Assembly (NCBI RefSeq): GCF_003207825.1
Contig: NZ_NKTY01000001.1
Coordinates: 124,001 to 188,000 of the forward strand
Source: Komagataeibacter saccharivorans
GTDB lineage: Bacteria; Pseudomonadota; Alphaproteobacteria; Acetobacterales; Acetobacteraceae
DNA: 64,000 nt
Direction of reading: 5' to 3'
Shown in pieces: positions 17,695-26,994 of this stretch (position 1 is the stretch's first letter; every line of letters begins with the position of its first letter). A program made the position numbers and the translations under genes. Below the pieces are notes generated by a model. It worked only from the letters and a program-made list of their open reading frames with translations. It searched no databases and was not told where the DNA came from.

Positions 17695-18546
17695 TCAGAT
17701 CATGGCCAGCGGCTCCTTGCGGCGCGGCGGCGCGATGGCTTCATCAATCTCCGCCAGATCATCGCGCGTCAAGATGATCTCCTGCGCCGCGATGTTTTCG
17801 TGCTGGTGGCGCAGGCTGCCAGCCTTGGGAATGGCCAGTACGTTTTCATCCCGCAGCACCCAGGCCAGCGCAATCTGTGCGGGGGATGCGGGGCCAAGCG
17901 ATGTTTCATGGCGCTGCGCCACGCGCCTGAGCACCGGCGCACGCAGCAGATCGCCCCCCTGGCCCAGCGGGGAATAGGCCATGGTCACGATCCCGGCCTT
18001 GCGGTCGTATTCCAGCAGATCGAATTCCGGGCCACGGTAATCCAGACTGTAAAGCACCTGATTGGCGGCGCACGGCGTGGCGCTATGGACGCTTTTGACT
18101 TCGCGCATGGCGTCCGTATCAAAATTGGACACACCCCAGCTACGAATCATCCCGGCTTCGACCAGATCGTTGAAACCGGCGATGGTCTCCTCCAGCGGTT
18201 CGCTCCCTTCCCAGTGCAGCAGGTACAGATCCAGACAGTCCGTGCCCAGCCGCTCAAGGGAGGCGGCACAGGCACGCCGCACCCCCTTGCGCGACGCATT
18301 GGACGGCAGGACCTTGCTGACAAGGAAAACCTCGTCCCGCAGGCCACGGATCGCCTCACCCACCAGTTTTTCGGAACGGCCCGAACCATACATTTCCGCC
18401 GTGTCCACCACGCGGATACCGGCTTCCACACCCGCGCGGATACTGCGTATCTCGTCAGCGCGGCGGCTGTCGCTGTCCCCCATGTTCCATGTGCCCATGC
18501 CAAGAGCGGGCACCACGCGACCATCGGGGAAAGTAACCGTCTTCAT
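17695..18546 (-). CDS. Aldo/keto reductase
   Basis: NADPH-dependent carbonyl reductase of the AKR superfamily, 283 residues. Catalytic tetrad visible: Asp in VVDTAEMYG, Tyr in the same motif, Lys in FLVSKVLPSN and His in YLLHWEGSEP. C-terminal cofactor residues are in VLAIPKAGSLRHQHEN. The substrate is not deducible; the protein resembles YajO/YeaE-type reductases of acetic acid bacteria. It is upstream of the Hyf-like genes with a 36-bp gap and could share a transcript with them. Confidence 0.92.
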   Translation of the reverse strand: MKTVTFPDGRVVPALGMGTWNMGDSDSRRADEIRSIRAGVEAGIRVVDTAEMYGSGRSEKLVGEAIRGLRDEVFLVSKVLPSNASRKGVRRACAASLERLGTDCLDLYLLHWEGSEPLEETIAGFNDLVEAGMIRSWGVSNFDTDAMREVKSVHSATPCAANQVLYSLDYRGPEFDLLEYDRKAGIVTMAYSPLGQGGDLLRAPVLRRVAQRHETSLGPASPAQIALAWVLRDENVLAIPKAGSLRHQHENIAAQEIILTRDDLAEIDEAIAPPRRKEPLAMI

Positions 18547-18601
18547 TACAGAACCTGCCTTTCATCACGTCACCCCGCACCATCGGGCCGTGCGGCAGTG
18601 A

Positions 18602-19048
18602 CTATTTACGGCGCGTCCAGCCTCTGGGCTGCTGTTGCCAGTAGCTCAGATCATGTCCCCCATCGCGCCCCGCGACCCAGCGGCGCCGCGCGGCGGCGAC
18701 AGCGGTTTCATCATGGCCGTCGAACAGGTCGAACACCCGCTCGAACGGGGAAAGGTCCGTAACCTCCACCCCGTCCAGCAGGAACAGGAACGTGGCCCCG
18801 TTGGGCACATCGGCACCATCAGTCAGCCAGATGGGCTGCCAGGGACCATGGCCCAGCGCCTGCGTGCCATGGGGCAGCCATAGCGGGTCGGTCGCCCGCC
18901 ACAGGCCATCGTCGAGTTCCTGCACCCGTTCGGCCGAGGCGCAGCGGATCACCGCGCGCCGCCGGGCATCGAGCGTGCGGCCCAGCAACGCGGGCAGCAC
19001 CTCCACCGCCCTTGAACGCGTCAGGTGATAGAAGCCGATCTGCGCCAT
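18602..19048 (-). CDS. holC: DNA polymerase III chi subunit
   Basis: Clamp-loader accessory that binds SSB. 148 residues. Family features: IGFYHLTRSRAVEVLPALLG at the N-terminus, RRAVIRCASAERVQELDDGL, LWLPHG and the WxxxGRDGGHDLSYW tail. Start is the ATG giving MAQIGFYHL; the open frame begins ten codons earlier. It lies 42 bp after pepA on the same strand, an arrangement common in proteobacteria. Confident from family features and context. Confidence 0.92.
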   Translation of the reverse strand: MAQIGFYHLTRSRAVEVLPALLGRTLDARRRAVIRCASAERVQELDDGLWRATDPLWLPHGTQALGHGPWQPIWLTDGADVPNGATFLFLLDGVEVTDLSPFERVFDLFDGHDETAVAAARRRWVAGRDGGHDLSYWQQQPRGWTRRK

Positions 19049-19090
19049 GGAGTTCCCTGTTCTGTCCTGTCCTGCCACGCGGGGCAGGCA

Positions 19091-20575
19091 TTACCCCTCG
19101 TAATACGTGCTGACCAGACGGTCGAGCAGCCGCACGCCAAAGCCGGACGCGCCCTTGGGCGCCTGCGCCGTGCCCTTGGTGGAAAAAGCAACGCCCGCAA
19201 TGTCCAGATGCGCCCATGGTACGTCGTTTACGAAGCATTCAAGGAACTTGGCTGCCGTGATCGACCCGCCGGGACGCCCGCCGATGTTCTTGAGATCGGC
19301 GATGTCCGAGCGCAGCCGTTCCAGATAGACGGCATCCAGCGGCATGCGCCACAGCTTTTCGGCCGTCTTCTCACCCGTTTCGGACAGGTGGGCCGCCAGT
19401 TCGTCATTATTGGAGAACAGGCCCGCGCGCTCGTTGCCAAGGCTGACCACGATCGCCCCGGTCAGCGTGGCGAGGTCAACCATGAAGCGCGGATTGAAAC
19501 GCTGCTGGGTGTACCACAGCACATCGGCCAGAACGAGCCGTCCCTCCGCATCGGTGTTCAGGACTTCCACCGTCTGGCCTGCCGCCGTGCGCACCACGTC
19601 ACCGGGGCGCTGGGCATTGCCCGACAGCATGTTTTCAACCAGCCCCACGACGCCCACGGCGTTGACCTTCGCCTTGCGCCCCGCCAGCGCGGCCATGGTG
19701 CCAACCACGGCGGCAGCACCGGCCATGTCGGTTTTCATTTCCTCCATGCCCGCAGCGGGCTTGATGGAGATGCCCCCCGAATCAAAGGTCACGCCCTTGC
19801 CGACGAAGGCAACCGGGGCATCCGCCTCAGCCCCCCCGTTCCAGCGCATGATGACGGTGCGCGGCGGGGCGTCGCTGCCCTGCGCCACGCCCAGCAGCGC
19901 GCCGAAACCCAGCTCCAGCATCGCGTCACGGTCCAGCACCTCGATCTCGACGCCAAGATCGGCCAGCGCGTTGATACGCTGCTCGAATTCGGGCGGACGC
20001 AGCATGTTTGCGGGTTCGGACACCAGATCGCGGCACAGATAAATCCCGCGCGCCACGGCGGAAAGGGGCGTCCACGCGGCCTGCGCCGCAGCCGTGTCGG
20101 CACAGGCGATGGTCAGCGCGGTCAGTTTCGTAGGTTCGCCCGCGCGCGGACGTGTCCGGTACGAATCGAAACGGTAGCTGCCCATCACCGCACCCAGCGC
20201 CACATGGGCGGCCAGTGACGGCGCAAGCCCGTCAGCCACGATCACGCCGGTCGATGCCCCGGCGGCGGATGCCAGCGCACCCGCGGCAGTCGCCCCGGCC
20301 TGTTCGGCAACAGTCCCGTCCAGTTCATCCGCGCTGCCCAGCCCGACCAGAACAATACGGTCGTAACCCGCACCCGGCGCCAGCACGACGCAGGTCTTTG
20401 ATGCCTCGAACCCGAATCTGGCGGCCTTCATGGCGCGTTCCAGCGCGCCACCCACGGCGGCGTCGAGCGTGGCGAAAGCGCCCGCAGGTGTCGCGCCGGA
20501 TACGGCCAGCAGGGCAATGGCGCCACCGGTGGGCGCGGTCGTGTCGGAAAAGGCAATATCGAGCATATGGATCAC
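19091..20575 (-). CDS. pepA: Leucyl aminopeptidase (M17, PepA)
   Basis: Two-metal cytosolic aminopeptidase, 494 residues. Metal and catalytic motifs: VGKGVTFDSGGISIKP, MKTDMAGAAAV, NTDAEGRLVLADVL. The N-terminal macro-like domain occupies the first ~170 residues. The first in-frame start is GTG with GGAG four bases upstream; ATG three codons later (MLDIAFSD) is also possible. It is the first gene of the pepA-holC pair and diverges from cysQ across 143 bp. Confidence 0.96.
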   Translation of the reverse strand: MIHMLDIAFSDTTAPTGGAIALLAVSGATPAGAFATLDAAVGGALERAMKAARFGFEASKTCVVLAPGAGYDRIVLVGLGSADELDGTVAEQAGATAAGALASAAGASTGVIVADGLAPSLAAHVALGAVMGSYRFDSYRTRPRAGEPTKLTALTIACADTAAAQAAWTPLSAVARGIYLCRDLVSEPANMLRPPEFEQRINALADLGVEIEVLDRDAMLELGFGALLGVAQGSDAPPRTVIMRWNGGAEADAPVAFVGKGVTFDSGGISIKPAAGMEEMKTDMAGAAAVVGTMAALAGRKAKVNAVGVVGLVENMLSGNAQRPGDVVRTAAGQTVEVLNTDAEGRLVLADVLWYTQQRFNPRFMVDLATLTGAIVVSLGNERAGLFSNNDELAAHLSETGEKTAEKLWRMPLDAVYLERLRSDIADLKNIGGRPGGSITAAKFLECFVNDVPWAHLDIAGVAFSTKGTAQAPKGASGFGVRLLDRLVSTYYEG

Positions 20576-20718
20576 ATGGCTCCGCTACGAGGGTTTGGGA
20601 CGGACAGGATAAATTTCCGTAACCCCACGGCATCGCCATGACCGGAATATCCGTATCCGAAGCCATCAACACCGATAAAGGCATGACGGCGCGGCATGAG
20701 TAAGCTAATGCGAACAGC

Positions 20719-21504
20719 ATGAATACACCATCCATCCCAGCATATGAGGACAGATTCCTTCTGGATCTGGCCCTTCGCCTGGCCGATGAGGCCGCCGACC
20801 TGATCCGGGAGATCCGTGCACGCGGCTTCGCCACACAGGTCAAGTCCGACAGTTCCCCCGTGACGGAAGCCGACCACGCGGCGGAAGCCCATATCCTCAA
20901 GGGGCTTCGCGCCCATGCCCCCGCCATCCCCGTGGTGGCGGAAGAGGAAATGGCCGCTGGCATCCACACCGATACCGGCAGCGAGTTCTGGCTGGTCGAC
21001 CCGCTGGATGGCACGCGTGAATTCGCGGCGGGACGGGATGATTTCACCGTCAATATCGCGCTGGTGCGTGATGGTCGCCCGGTCATCGGCGCGGTGGCGC
21101 TGCCGGCCTATCACCAGCTTTATGGCGCGGGTGCCGGACGTGGGGCCTTCCGCATCGATGCGAACGGGGAACAGGCCATTCACGTCCGCACGCCCCCTGC
21201 CGAGGGACTGACCGTGCTGGCGTCGCGCCATTATGCGGATGATCCACGGCTGAAGGACTTTCTGGGCGGCCATACCATCGCGCATCTGGGCAATATCGGT
21301 TCGGCGGCCAAGTTCATCCGCGTGGCGGAAGGCATCGCCGACCTGTACCCCCGTCTTGGCACCACCATGGAATGGGACACCGCCGCGCCACAGGCGATCG
21401 TGGAAGCAGCCGGGGGCAGCGTAACCACGCCCGATGGCGCGACACTGGCCTACGGCAAGCCCGGCTGGCGCAATCCGCATTTCATCTGTCGTGGCGCACG
21501 GTAG
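20719..21504 (+). CDS. cysQ: 3'(2'),5'-bisphosphate nucleotidase CysQ
   Basis: Inositol-monophosphatase family phosphatase that converts PAP to AMP during sulfate assimilation. 261 residues. Lithium-sensitive phosphatase motifs: SSPVTEADHAAE, AEEEMA, WLVDPLDGTREF (metal site) and MEWDTAAPQAIVEAAGG. The DGTREF form with NIGSAAKFIRVAEGIADLYP points to CysQ rather than SuhB or HisN. It is followed closely by the Sua5-family gene. Confident on family, fairly confident on substrate. Confidence 0.9.
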   Translation: MNTPSIPAYEDRFLLDLALRLADEAADLIREIRARGFATQVKSDSSPVTEADHAAEAHILKGLRAHAPAIPVVAEEEMAAGIHTDTGSEFWLVDPLDGTREFAAGRDDFTVNIALVRDGRPVIGAVALPAYHQLYGAGAGRGAFRIDANGEQAIHVRTPPAEGLTVLASRHYADDPRLKDFLGGHTIAHLGNIGSAAKFIRVAEGIADLYPRLGTTMEWDTAAPQAIVEAAGGSVTTPDGATLAYGKPGWRNPHFICRGAR

Positions 21505-21517
21505 TCGCGCCGTATCG

Positions 21518-22492
21518 ATGGATACACGACTGCTGCATAATGACCCGCAGGGCATTGAGGCCGCCGCCACCATCCTGCGCGCGGGCGGTCTTGTCGCCTT
21601 CGGGACGGAAACGGTCTACGGGCTGGGCGCGGATGCGCGCAACGACCGGGCCGTGGCCGCAATTTACACCGCCAAGGGCCGACCCGGCATCAACCCGCTG
21701 ATAAGCCATTTCGTCAGCGCCGATGCCGCATTTGAACAGGTGGCCGCCAGCCCGCTTGCCCGCAGGCTGGCCGCACGGTTCTGGCCCGGACCGCTGACGC
21801 TTGTCCTGCCCCGTGCGGAAGAATGCGCCATTTCCACCATCGCGACCGCCGGACTGCCGACGGCAGGGGTGCGCGTGCCCGCCGGGGCGACCACACAGGC
21901 CCTGCTGGCGGCATGCGGCTTTCCCGTTGTCGCCCCTTCGGCCAATCCATCGGGCCGGGTCAGCCCATCCGATGCGCAGCATGTGCTGGCGGGGCTGGAT
22001 GGCCGGATTGACGCCGTGCTGGATTGCGGACCGTGCCGGGTGGGAGTGGAAAGCACCATCGTCGACCTGAGCGGGGAACGCCCCGTCCTGCTGCGCCCCG
22101 GTGGCATCACGCTTGAGGCGCTGGAAGACGCCTGCGGCGCGCCACTTGTCACCCCGGCGGGCAGTAATGACATCAATCCCTCCGCCCCCGGTCAGCTTTC
22201 GTCGCATTATGCGCCGGGCCTGCCGGTGCGGCTGGATGCCGATACGGTTGCCGGTGACGAGGCGCTGCTGGCATTTGGCAGCGAACTGCCGGGCAGCCCG
22301 CTGGTGTGGAATCTGAGCAGAACCGCCGATTTGCATGAAGCGGCGGCACGCCTCTTCGCGGGGCTGCGGTTTCTTGATATGGAGGGACGCCGCCGTGGGC
22401 TGGTCAGGATTGCGGTGCAGCATGTACCCGGACATGGTCTGGGCCGTGCCATCCGTGACCGGCTGATCCGTGCTGCCAGTCCGCGTCCGTAA
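21518..22492 (+). CDS. L-threonylcarbamoyladenylate synthase (Sua5 type)
   Basis: Makes threonylcarbamoyl-AMP for the t6A modification of ANN-decoding tRNAs. 324 residues, i.e. the long Sua5 form: a YrdC/TsaC domain (about 10-200; GGLVAFGTETVYGLGADA, KGRPGINPLISH, FWPGPLTLVLPR, VVAPSANPSGRVSPSDA, STIVDLSG) plus a C-terminal Sua5 domain (SSHYAPGLPVRL, ALLAFGSE). Start at MDTRLLHND, 13 bp after cysQ; earlier codons are cysQ out-of-frame sequence. Confidence 0.94.
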   Translation: MDTRLLHNDPQGIEAAATILRAGGLVAFGTETVYGLGADARNDRAVAAIYTAKGRPGINPLISHFVSADAAFEQVAASPLARRLAARFWPGPLTLVLPRAEECAISTIATAGLPTAGVRVPAGATTQALLAACGFPVVAPSANPSGRVSPSDAQHVLAGLDGRIDAVLDCGPCRVGVESTIVDLSGERPVLLRPGGITLEALEDACGAPLVTPAGSNDINPSAPGQLSSHYAPGLPVRLDADTVAGDEALLAFGSELPGSPLVWNLSRTADLHEAAARLFAGLRFLDMEGRRRGLVRIAVQHVPGHGLGRAIRDRLIRAASPRP

Positions 22493-22529
22493 TGGTTTTT
22501 AACCGCATGATCCGACCCCGGTGCCCGAA

Positions 22530-23162
22530 ATGAGCGACACATTCGATCCCAAGGAACTGAAAATCCTTTCGGATATCCTTGCACTTGTGCTGGAGGAACA
22601 TGCAGGCCAGTCGGAAAACGCACTGGCCGCCATCCGGGCGCGGGCAAAGAAGAATCAGGTTACGGGCGGCGCACTGAAGAACCTTTTTTCAGCCATTGCC
22701 CCCAACCCGCCGCCCAAGGCCGCGCCCAAGCCGCGCGCGCCCCGCAGCACAAAGACCGGCACGGCGGCGGCAAAGGAAATACAGGAGTCGCACGCGCGCA
22801 TTTCCAAGCTGACGGACAGCATCCGCAAGCTGGATCTGGAACTGCGCGACGCGCGCGCCCACAACGCCGCCCTGCGTTCGGAACTGTACCAGACGCAGCA
22901 GGCACGGGCCGAAACGCAGGCCGCCCTATCCATCGTGCAGACCCGTCAGGCCCCGCGCCGGTCGGGCGGGCTGGTGGTTGCGGTGGCCGTGGGCGTGCTG
23001 ACCGGCTTTGCCCTGACGGAAATGTGGCACACCCTTGTATCGAGCAGCCCCGCGCAGGCCAGCGCCGCCTACCCCCCGGTCCACCATGACGGGGTGGAGA
23101 ACGGGCAGGCCTTTCTCATGCCGCTCTCCCATCCCCTCTATTCCGGAAGCATGTTGTCATGA
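22530..23162 (+). CDS. Coiled-coil single-pass membrane protein, unknown function
   Basis: 210 residues. I do not recognise a family. N-terminal helical part (ELKILSDILALVLEEHAGQ), then a Pro/Ala/Lys-rich linker (about 55-80), a coiled coil (about 83-135: ARISKLTDSIRKLDLELRDA, LRSELYQTQQARAETQ), one TM helix (about 145-165: GLVVAVAVGVLTGFALTEMW) and a short exposed tail. A GTG three codons earlier is an alternative start. Its stop overlaps the next ATG (ATGA). The topology suggests a structural or tethering protein; no function is claimed. Confidence 0.75.
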   Translation: MSDTFDPKELKILSDILALVLEEHAGQSENALAAIRARAKKNQVTGGALKNLFSAIAPNPPPKAAPKPRAPRSTKTGTAAAKEIQESHARISKLTDSIRKLDLELRDARAHNAALRSELYQTQQARAETQAALSIVQTRQAPRRSGGLVVAVAVGVLTGFALTEMWHTLVSSSPAQASAAYPPVHHDGVENGQAFLMPLSHPLYSGSMLS

Positions 23163-24616
23163 CCGCATCTCCCTCCCCCGCACTGGCACGTCATGACCTG
23201 ATCGCCCGCTTCAGCGAAATACTGGGGCCTGCGGGCGTGCTGACGGATGCGACGGATATCGCCCCTTTCTGCACCGACTGGCGCAGCCTGTACCATGGCC
23301 GCGCGCTGGCCGTGCTGCGCCCCGCCAGCACGGACGAACTGGCCGCCATCGTACGCCTGTGCGTGGCGCATGATGTTCCCATGGTGCCGCAGGGCGGCAA
23401 TACCAGCATGGTGGGCGGTGCAACGCCTGATGATACGGGGCGCGAGGTTGTCATCTGCCTGTCGCGCATGAACCGTATCCGCGGCATCGACCCGCGCGAC
23501 CTGACCATGGAAATCGAAGCCGGGGTCACGCTGAAAGCGGCACAGGACGCCGCGTGGGAAGCCGGTTTCATGCTGCCGCTGTCCATTTCATCCGAAGGGT
23601 CGGCCCAGATCGGCGGCGTGCTGGCCACCAATGCCGGGGGCAACAACACGCTGCGCTACGGCAATGCACGCGAACTGACGCTGGGGCTGGAAGCGGTCAT
23701 GCCCGATGGCAGCGTATTCAACGGGCTGCGCCGCCTGCGCAAGGACAATACCGGCTACGCCCTGCGGCAGTTGCTGGTGGGATCGGAAGGGACGCTGGGA
23801 TTCATCACCACCGCCATCCTGCAGCTTCATCCCCAGCCGCGCGAAATCGACGCCGCCCTGTGTGCGGTGGAAGACGCCAGCGCCGCGCTGGACCTGCTGG
23901 GGCTGCTGCGTTCGCGCGATCCGTCACTGCTGCAGGCGTTCGAGTTCATGTCGGGCACCGGCATGGAACTGGTTACAGGCCTTATCCCCGGCGCGGGCCT
24001 GCCGCTGGAGGAAACCGCCCCGGCCTACGTACTGCTTGAACTTGCCACCCCCCGCCCCGATGCCGACCTGCGTGAGTTCACGGAATCCGTTCTGGGAGAA
24101 GCGCTGGAAGAAGGCATCATTACCGATGCCGTCATAGCCGAGAGCGAAAGCCAGCGCGCCGGGCTGTGGAAACTGCGCGAGGAACATGCCGAAGCCCAGC
24201 GCCGCGCGGGCGCCAGCGTCAAGAACGACGTCTCGGTTCCCGTAACCCATGTGCCCGAACTGATTACACGCGCCACCAGCGCGTGCGAGGCGCTGATACC
24301 CGGCATCCGCCCCGCCCCGTTCGGCCACATGGGCGACGGCAACATCCACTTCAACCTTGTCCAGCCCGAAGGCATGGCGCCGGAAGCCTTCCTCGCGCGC
24401 AGCCACGACATCATGGACACGGTGTCCGCGATCGTGAAGGAACTGGATGGTTCCTTCTCCGCCGAGCATGGGGTGGGCCAGCTCAAGCCCTACATGATGC
24501 CGTCGTGGCGCGGGGGCGCGGAACTGGCGGCCATGCGCCATATCAAGACAGCGCTTGATCCCCGCAACCTGATGAATCCCGGCAAGGTCCTGCCCCCCGC
24601 CACGCAGGGGGCCTGA
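23159..24616 (+). CDS. FAD-linked 2-hydroxyacid dehydrogenase (GlcD/D-2-hydroxyglutarate type)
   Basis: 485 residues. FAD-binding PCMH domain: VPQGGNTSMVGGATPD, EAGVTLKAAQDAAWEAGF, SEGSAQIGGVLATNAGGNN and GSEGTLGFITTA. The C-terminal FAD-oxidase domain shows RPAPFGHMGDGNIHFNLVQP and FSAEHGVGQLKPYMM. It probably oxidises a 2-hydroxyacid such as D-2-hydroxyglutarate or D-lactate, passing electrons to a quinone or ETF; the sequence alone does not decide. Translationally coupled to the coiled-coil gene upstream. No iron-sulfur partner (GlcF) is present. Confidence 0.9.
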   Translation: MTASPSPALARHDLIARFSEILGPAGVLTDATDIAPFCTDWRSLYHGRALAVLRPASTDELAAIVRLCVAHDVPMVPQGGNTSMVGGATPDDTGREVVICLSRMNRIRGIDPRDLTMEIEAGVTLKAAQDAAWEAGFMLPLSISSEGSAQIGGVLATNAGGNNTLRYGNARELTLGLEAVMPDGSVFNGLRRLRKDNTGYALRQLLVGSEGTLGFITTAILQLHPQPREIDAALCAVEDASAALDLLGLLRSRDPSLLQAFEFMSGTGMELVTGLIPGAGLPLEETAPAYVLLELATPRPDADLREFTESVLGEALEEGIITDAVIAESESQRAGLWKLREEHAEAQRRAGASVKNDVSVPVTHVPELITRATSACEALIPGIRPAPFGHMGDGNIHFNLVQPEGMAPEAFLARSHDIMDTVSAIVKELDGSFSAEHGVGQLKPYMMPSWRGGAELAAMRHIKTALDPRNLMNPGKVLPPATQGA

Positions 24617-24715
24617 CGGAACGGCCCGCGCGACCGCGCGTAACAGACTGTTCCCACACCCATGCCGCAGGGGATCACCCCTTTTGCCCCGGCGGGAACG
24701 GGGCTAGACAGGGGC

Positions 24716-25882
24716 ATGCCTGTCGCCCGCCCCGTTCCCGACCGCCTTGCGCTGCGCCTGTCGATTCTGGACCGCTACGTACTGCGTCAGCTCCTGCTGG
24801 CGCTGGTGGCCAGCACGGGCGCGCTGGCGGTGCTGATCTGGCTGACGCAGTCGCTGCATTTCGTATCGCTGGTGGTGGGGCGCGGGCTTTCGCTGCGCGT
24901 GTTCCTTGAACTGACCAGCCTGCTTATTCCGTCCTTCGTCGCGGTCATCCTGCCGATCACGACCTTCGTGGTGGTGCAGTTCATCTACCAGCGCCTGGGC
25001 ACCGACCGGGAACTGACCGTCATGCAGGCGGCGGGGCTGTCCCCCGTCATGATGGCGCGGCCGGGACTGCTGTGCGCCAGCATTGCCACGGGGCTGTGCC
25101 TGATCCTGAACATATGGATCGTGCCGGTTTCGTACCACGCCTTCCGCCAGTACGAATTCCAGATACGCAACCGCATGGCCGCCTTCCTGATACAGGATGG
25201 GGTATTCACGCAGGTATCGGACAACATGACCGTCTATATCCGCGCACGCGACAAGGACGGCACGCTGCATGGCATCATGGTGGAAGATGACCGCACGCCG
25301 GGAGCGGAAGCGACGATCCTTGCGGAAGACGGCAACCTGCTCGTCACCGGCGATCAGCCCCGCGTGGTGCTATTCAACGGATCACGGCAGGAAATCGACA
25401 GCCATACCGGGCGGCTGAACGTGCTGACCTTCGCGCGCAACACCATAGACCTGTCCAGTCCGCACGGGTCGCATACGCGCCAGCCGGACGCCAATGAACT
25501 TTCGATTGCGGAACTACTTCATCCCGACATGCGCCTGTATTCCCGACGTGACGAAAGCAAGATGTTCATCGAAGCCTGGCGCAGGCTCAGCACGCCGTTC
25601 TGCGCCTTTTCCTTCGCCATGATCGGGCTGGTTGGCGCCATGGGCGGCAATTATTCCCGGCAGGCCAGCATCCTGCGCCCTGTGCTGGCCATTCTCGGGG
25701 TCGTGGCGGTGCAGGCGCTGACGCTGCTGGTGCAGAACCTCGCCTCGCGCAACCTGCAGCTCATGCCGCTCATGTGGATCTGCACGCTGGGTCCGGGGCT
25801 GGTCTGCGCGGCCATCCTGTTCGTGCCGGAATTCCGTTCGGACCGCCCGACTGCCCGGGCCGTGCGTGGCCCGCGCGCATGA
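24716..25882 (+). CDS. lptF: LPS export permease LptF
   Basis: Inner-membrane permease subunit of the LptB2FG transporter that extracts lipopolysaccharide. 388 residues. Architecture: N-terminal DRYVLRQLLLALVASTGALA, three TM segments, a periplasmic beta-jellyroll (about 135-260) and three C-terminal TM segments. The family motif FCAFSFAMIGLVGAMGG is present. Start chosen at 24716 (MPVARPVPDR); another ATG at 24662 adds 18 residues. Its stop overlaps lptG. First gene of the envelope unit running to rsmA. Confidence 0.93.
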   Translation: MPVARPVPDRLALRLSILDRYVLRQLLLALVASTGALAVLIWLTQSLHFVSLVVGRGLSLRVFLELTSLLIPSFVAVILPITTFVVVQFIYQRLGTDRELTVMQAAGLSPVMMARPGLLCASIATGLCLILNIWIVPVSYHAFRQYEFQIRNRMAAFLIQDGVFTQVSDNMTVYIRARDKDGTLHGIMVEDDRTPGAEATILAEDGNLLVTGDQPRVVLFNGSRQEIDSHTGRLNVLTFARNTIDLSSPHGSHTRQPDANELSIAELLHPDMRLYSRRDESKMFIEAWRRLSTPFCAFSFAMIGLVGAMGGNYSRQASILRPVLAILGVVAVQALTLLVQNLASRNLQLMPLMWICTLGPGLVCAAILFVPEFRSDRPTARAVRGPRA

Positions 25883-26994
25883 AACCCGCCTTCACCCTCT
25901 CATTCTATATCGCGCGGCAGTTCACTTTCGCCACGCTGGCGGTGATCGCCTTCCTGACCGCGCTGATAACGATGTTCGATTTCATCGACCTGCTGCGCCG
26001 GGTTTCGACGCGACCCAACGTACCCACGTCGCTGGTCAGTGAGATCGCCTTCCTGCATGTGCCTTTCGCCTGCCTTGAAATCCTGCCCTTCGGCGTGCTG
26101 CTGGGCGGGATCATCTGCTTCTGGCGGCTGGCGCGCACATCGGAACTGGTCGTGGCGCGGGCGGCGGGGATTTCGGCATGGCAGTTCCTGGCGGGGCCCG
26201 TCATCTGCGCGGTCCTGATCGGGGCGACGGCCACCACCTGTATCTCGCCCCTGTCATCCGTCATGTACCGGCGGGCGGAAGCGCTGGACCGGCAGTACCT
26301 GCGCGACAATAACGGCAAGTCCCTGAACCTGAGCGGTGGCACGCTATGGCTGCGCCAGGGCGATAACGGGCTGGTGGACCATGGCGTGGACATCATTCAC
26401 GCCCGACGCGTCAAGCTGCACGGCGGCGTGCTGCACCTTGGCGGCGTCACCGTCTTTCGCATGGGACCTGATGACAGCCTGCTGACCCGGCTGGAGGCCG
26501 AAAGCGGCTATCTGGGCCGCGGCCGGTGGATACTGGATTCCACGCGCCAGCTCCGCCCCGATGAAATGCCGCAGGACATGGGCCACATGACGCTGCCCGC
26601 CGACCTGACGCTGGCGGGGGTTGAGGAAAGCTTTGCCTCGCCTGATACACTGTCCGTCTGGGCGCTGCCGGGTTTCATCCGCCAGCTTGAGCGTTCGGGC
26701 TTTTCCACCATCCGCCACCGGCTGCATTTCCAGACCCTGCTGACGCTGCCCGTACTGTCGGGTACCATGGCGCTGGTGGCGGCGGGATTTTCCATGCGGC
26801 CCGCGCGGCGCGGCGGGGTCGTGCGCATGATAAGCTTTGGCGTGGCGGCGGGTTTCGCGCTGTTCGCCATCTCCAAGATCGCGGCGCAGTTTGGTGAAAC
26901 GGGCGCACTTCCCCCCCTTCTCGCCGCCTGGGCACCAACGGGGGCGGGGCTTTGTCTTGCGGTCACGCTACTTCTTCATCTAGAGGACGGTTAA
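25879..26994 (+). CDS. lptG: LPS export permease LptG
   Basis: Partner of LptF. 371 residues with the same six-TM plus periplasmic jellyroll plan: YIARQFTFATLAVIAFLTAL (TM1), FDFIDLLRRVS after it, PFGVLLGGIICFWRLARTSE (TM2 and coupling helix), VARAAGISAWQFL, and the last TMs near 305-365. It overlaps lptF by four bases (ATGA) and its stop overlaps lptD (TAATG), so lptF, lptG and lptD are coupled. Confident. Confidence 0.94.
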   Translation: MKPAFTLSFYIARQFTFATLAVIAFLTALITMFDFIDLLRRVSTRPNVPTSLVSEIAFLHVPFACLEILPFGVLLGGIICFWRLARTSELVVARAAGISAWQFLAGPVICAVLIGATATTCISPLSSVMYRRAEALDRQYLRDNNGKSLNLSGGTLWLRQGDNGLVDHGVDIIHARRVKLHGGVLHLGGVTVFRMGPDDSLLTRLEAESGYLGRGRWILDSTRQLRPDEMPQDMGHMTLPADLTLAGVEESFASPDTLSVWALPGFIRQLERSGFSTIRHRLHFQTLLTLPVLSGTMALVAAGFSMRPARRGGVVRMISFGVAAGFALFAISKIAAQFGETGALPPLLAAWAPTGAGLCLAVTLLLHLEDG

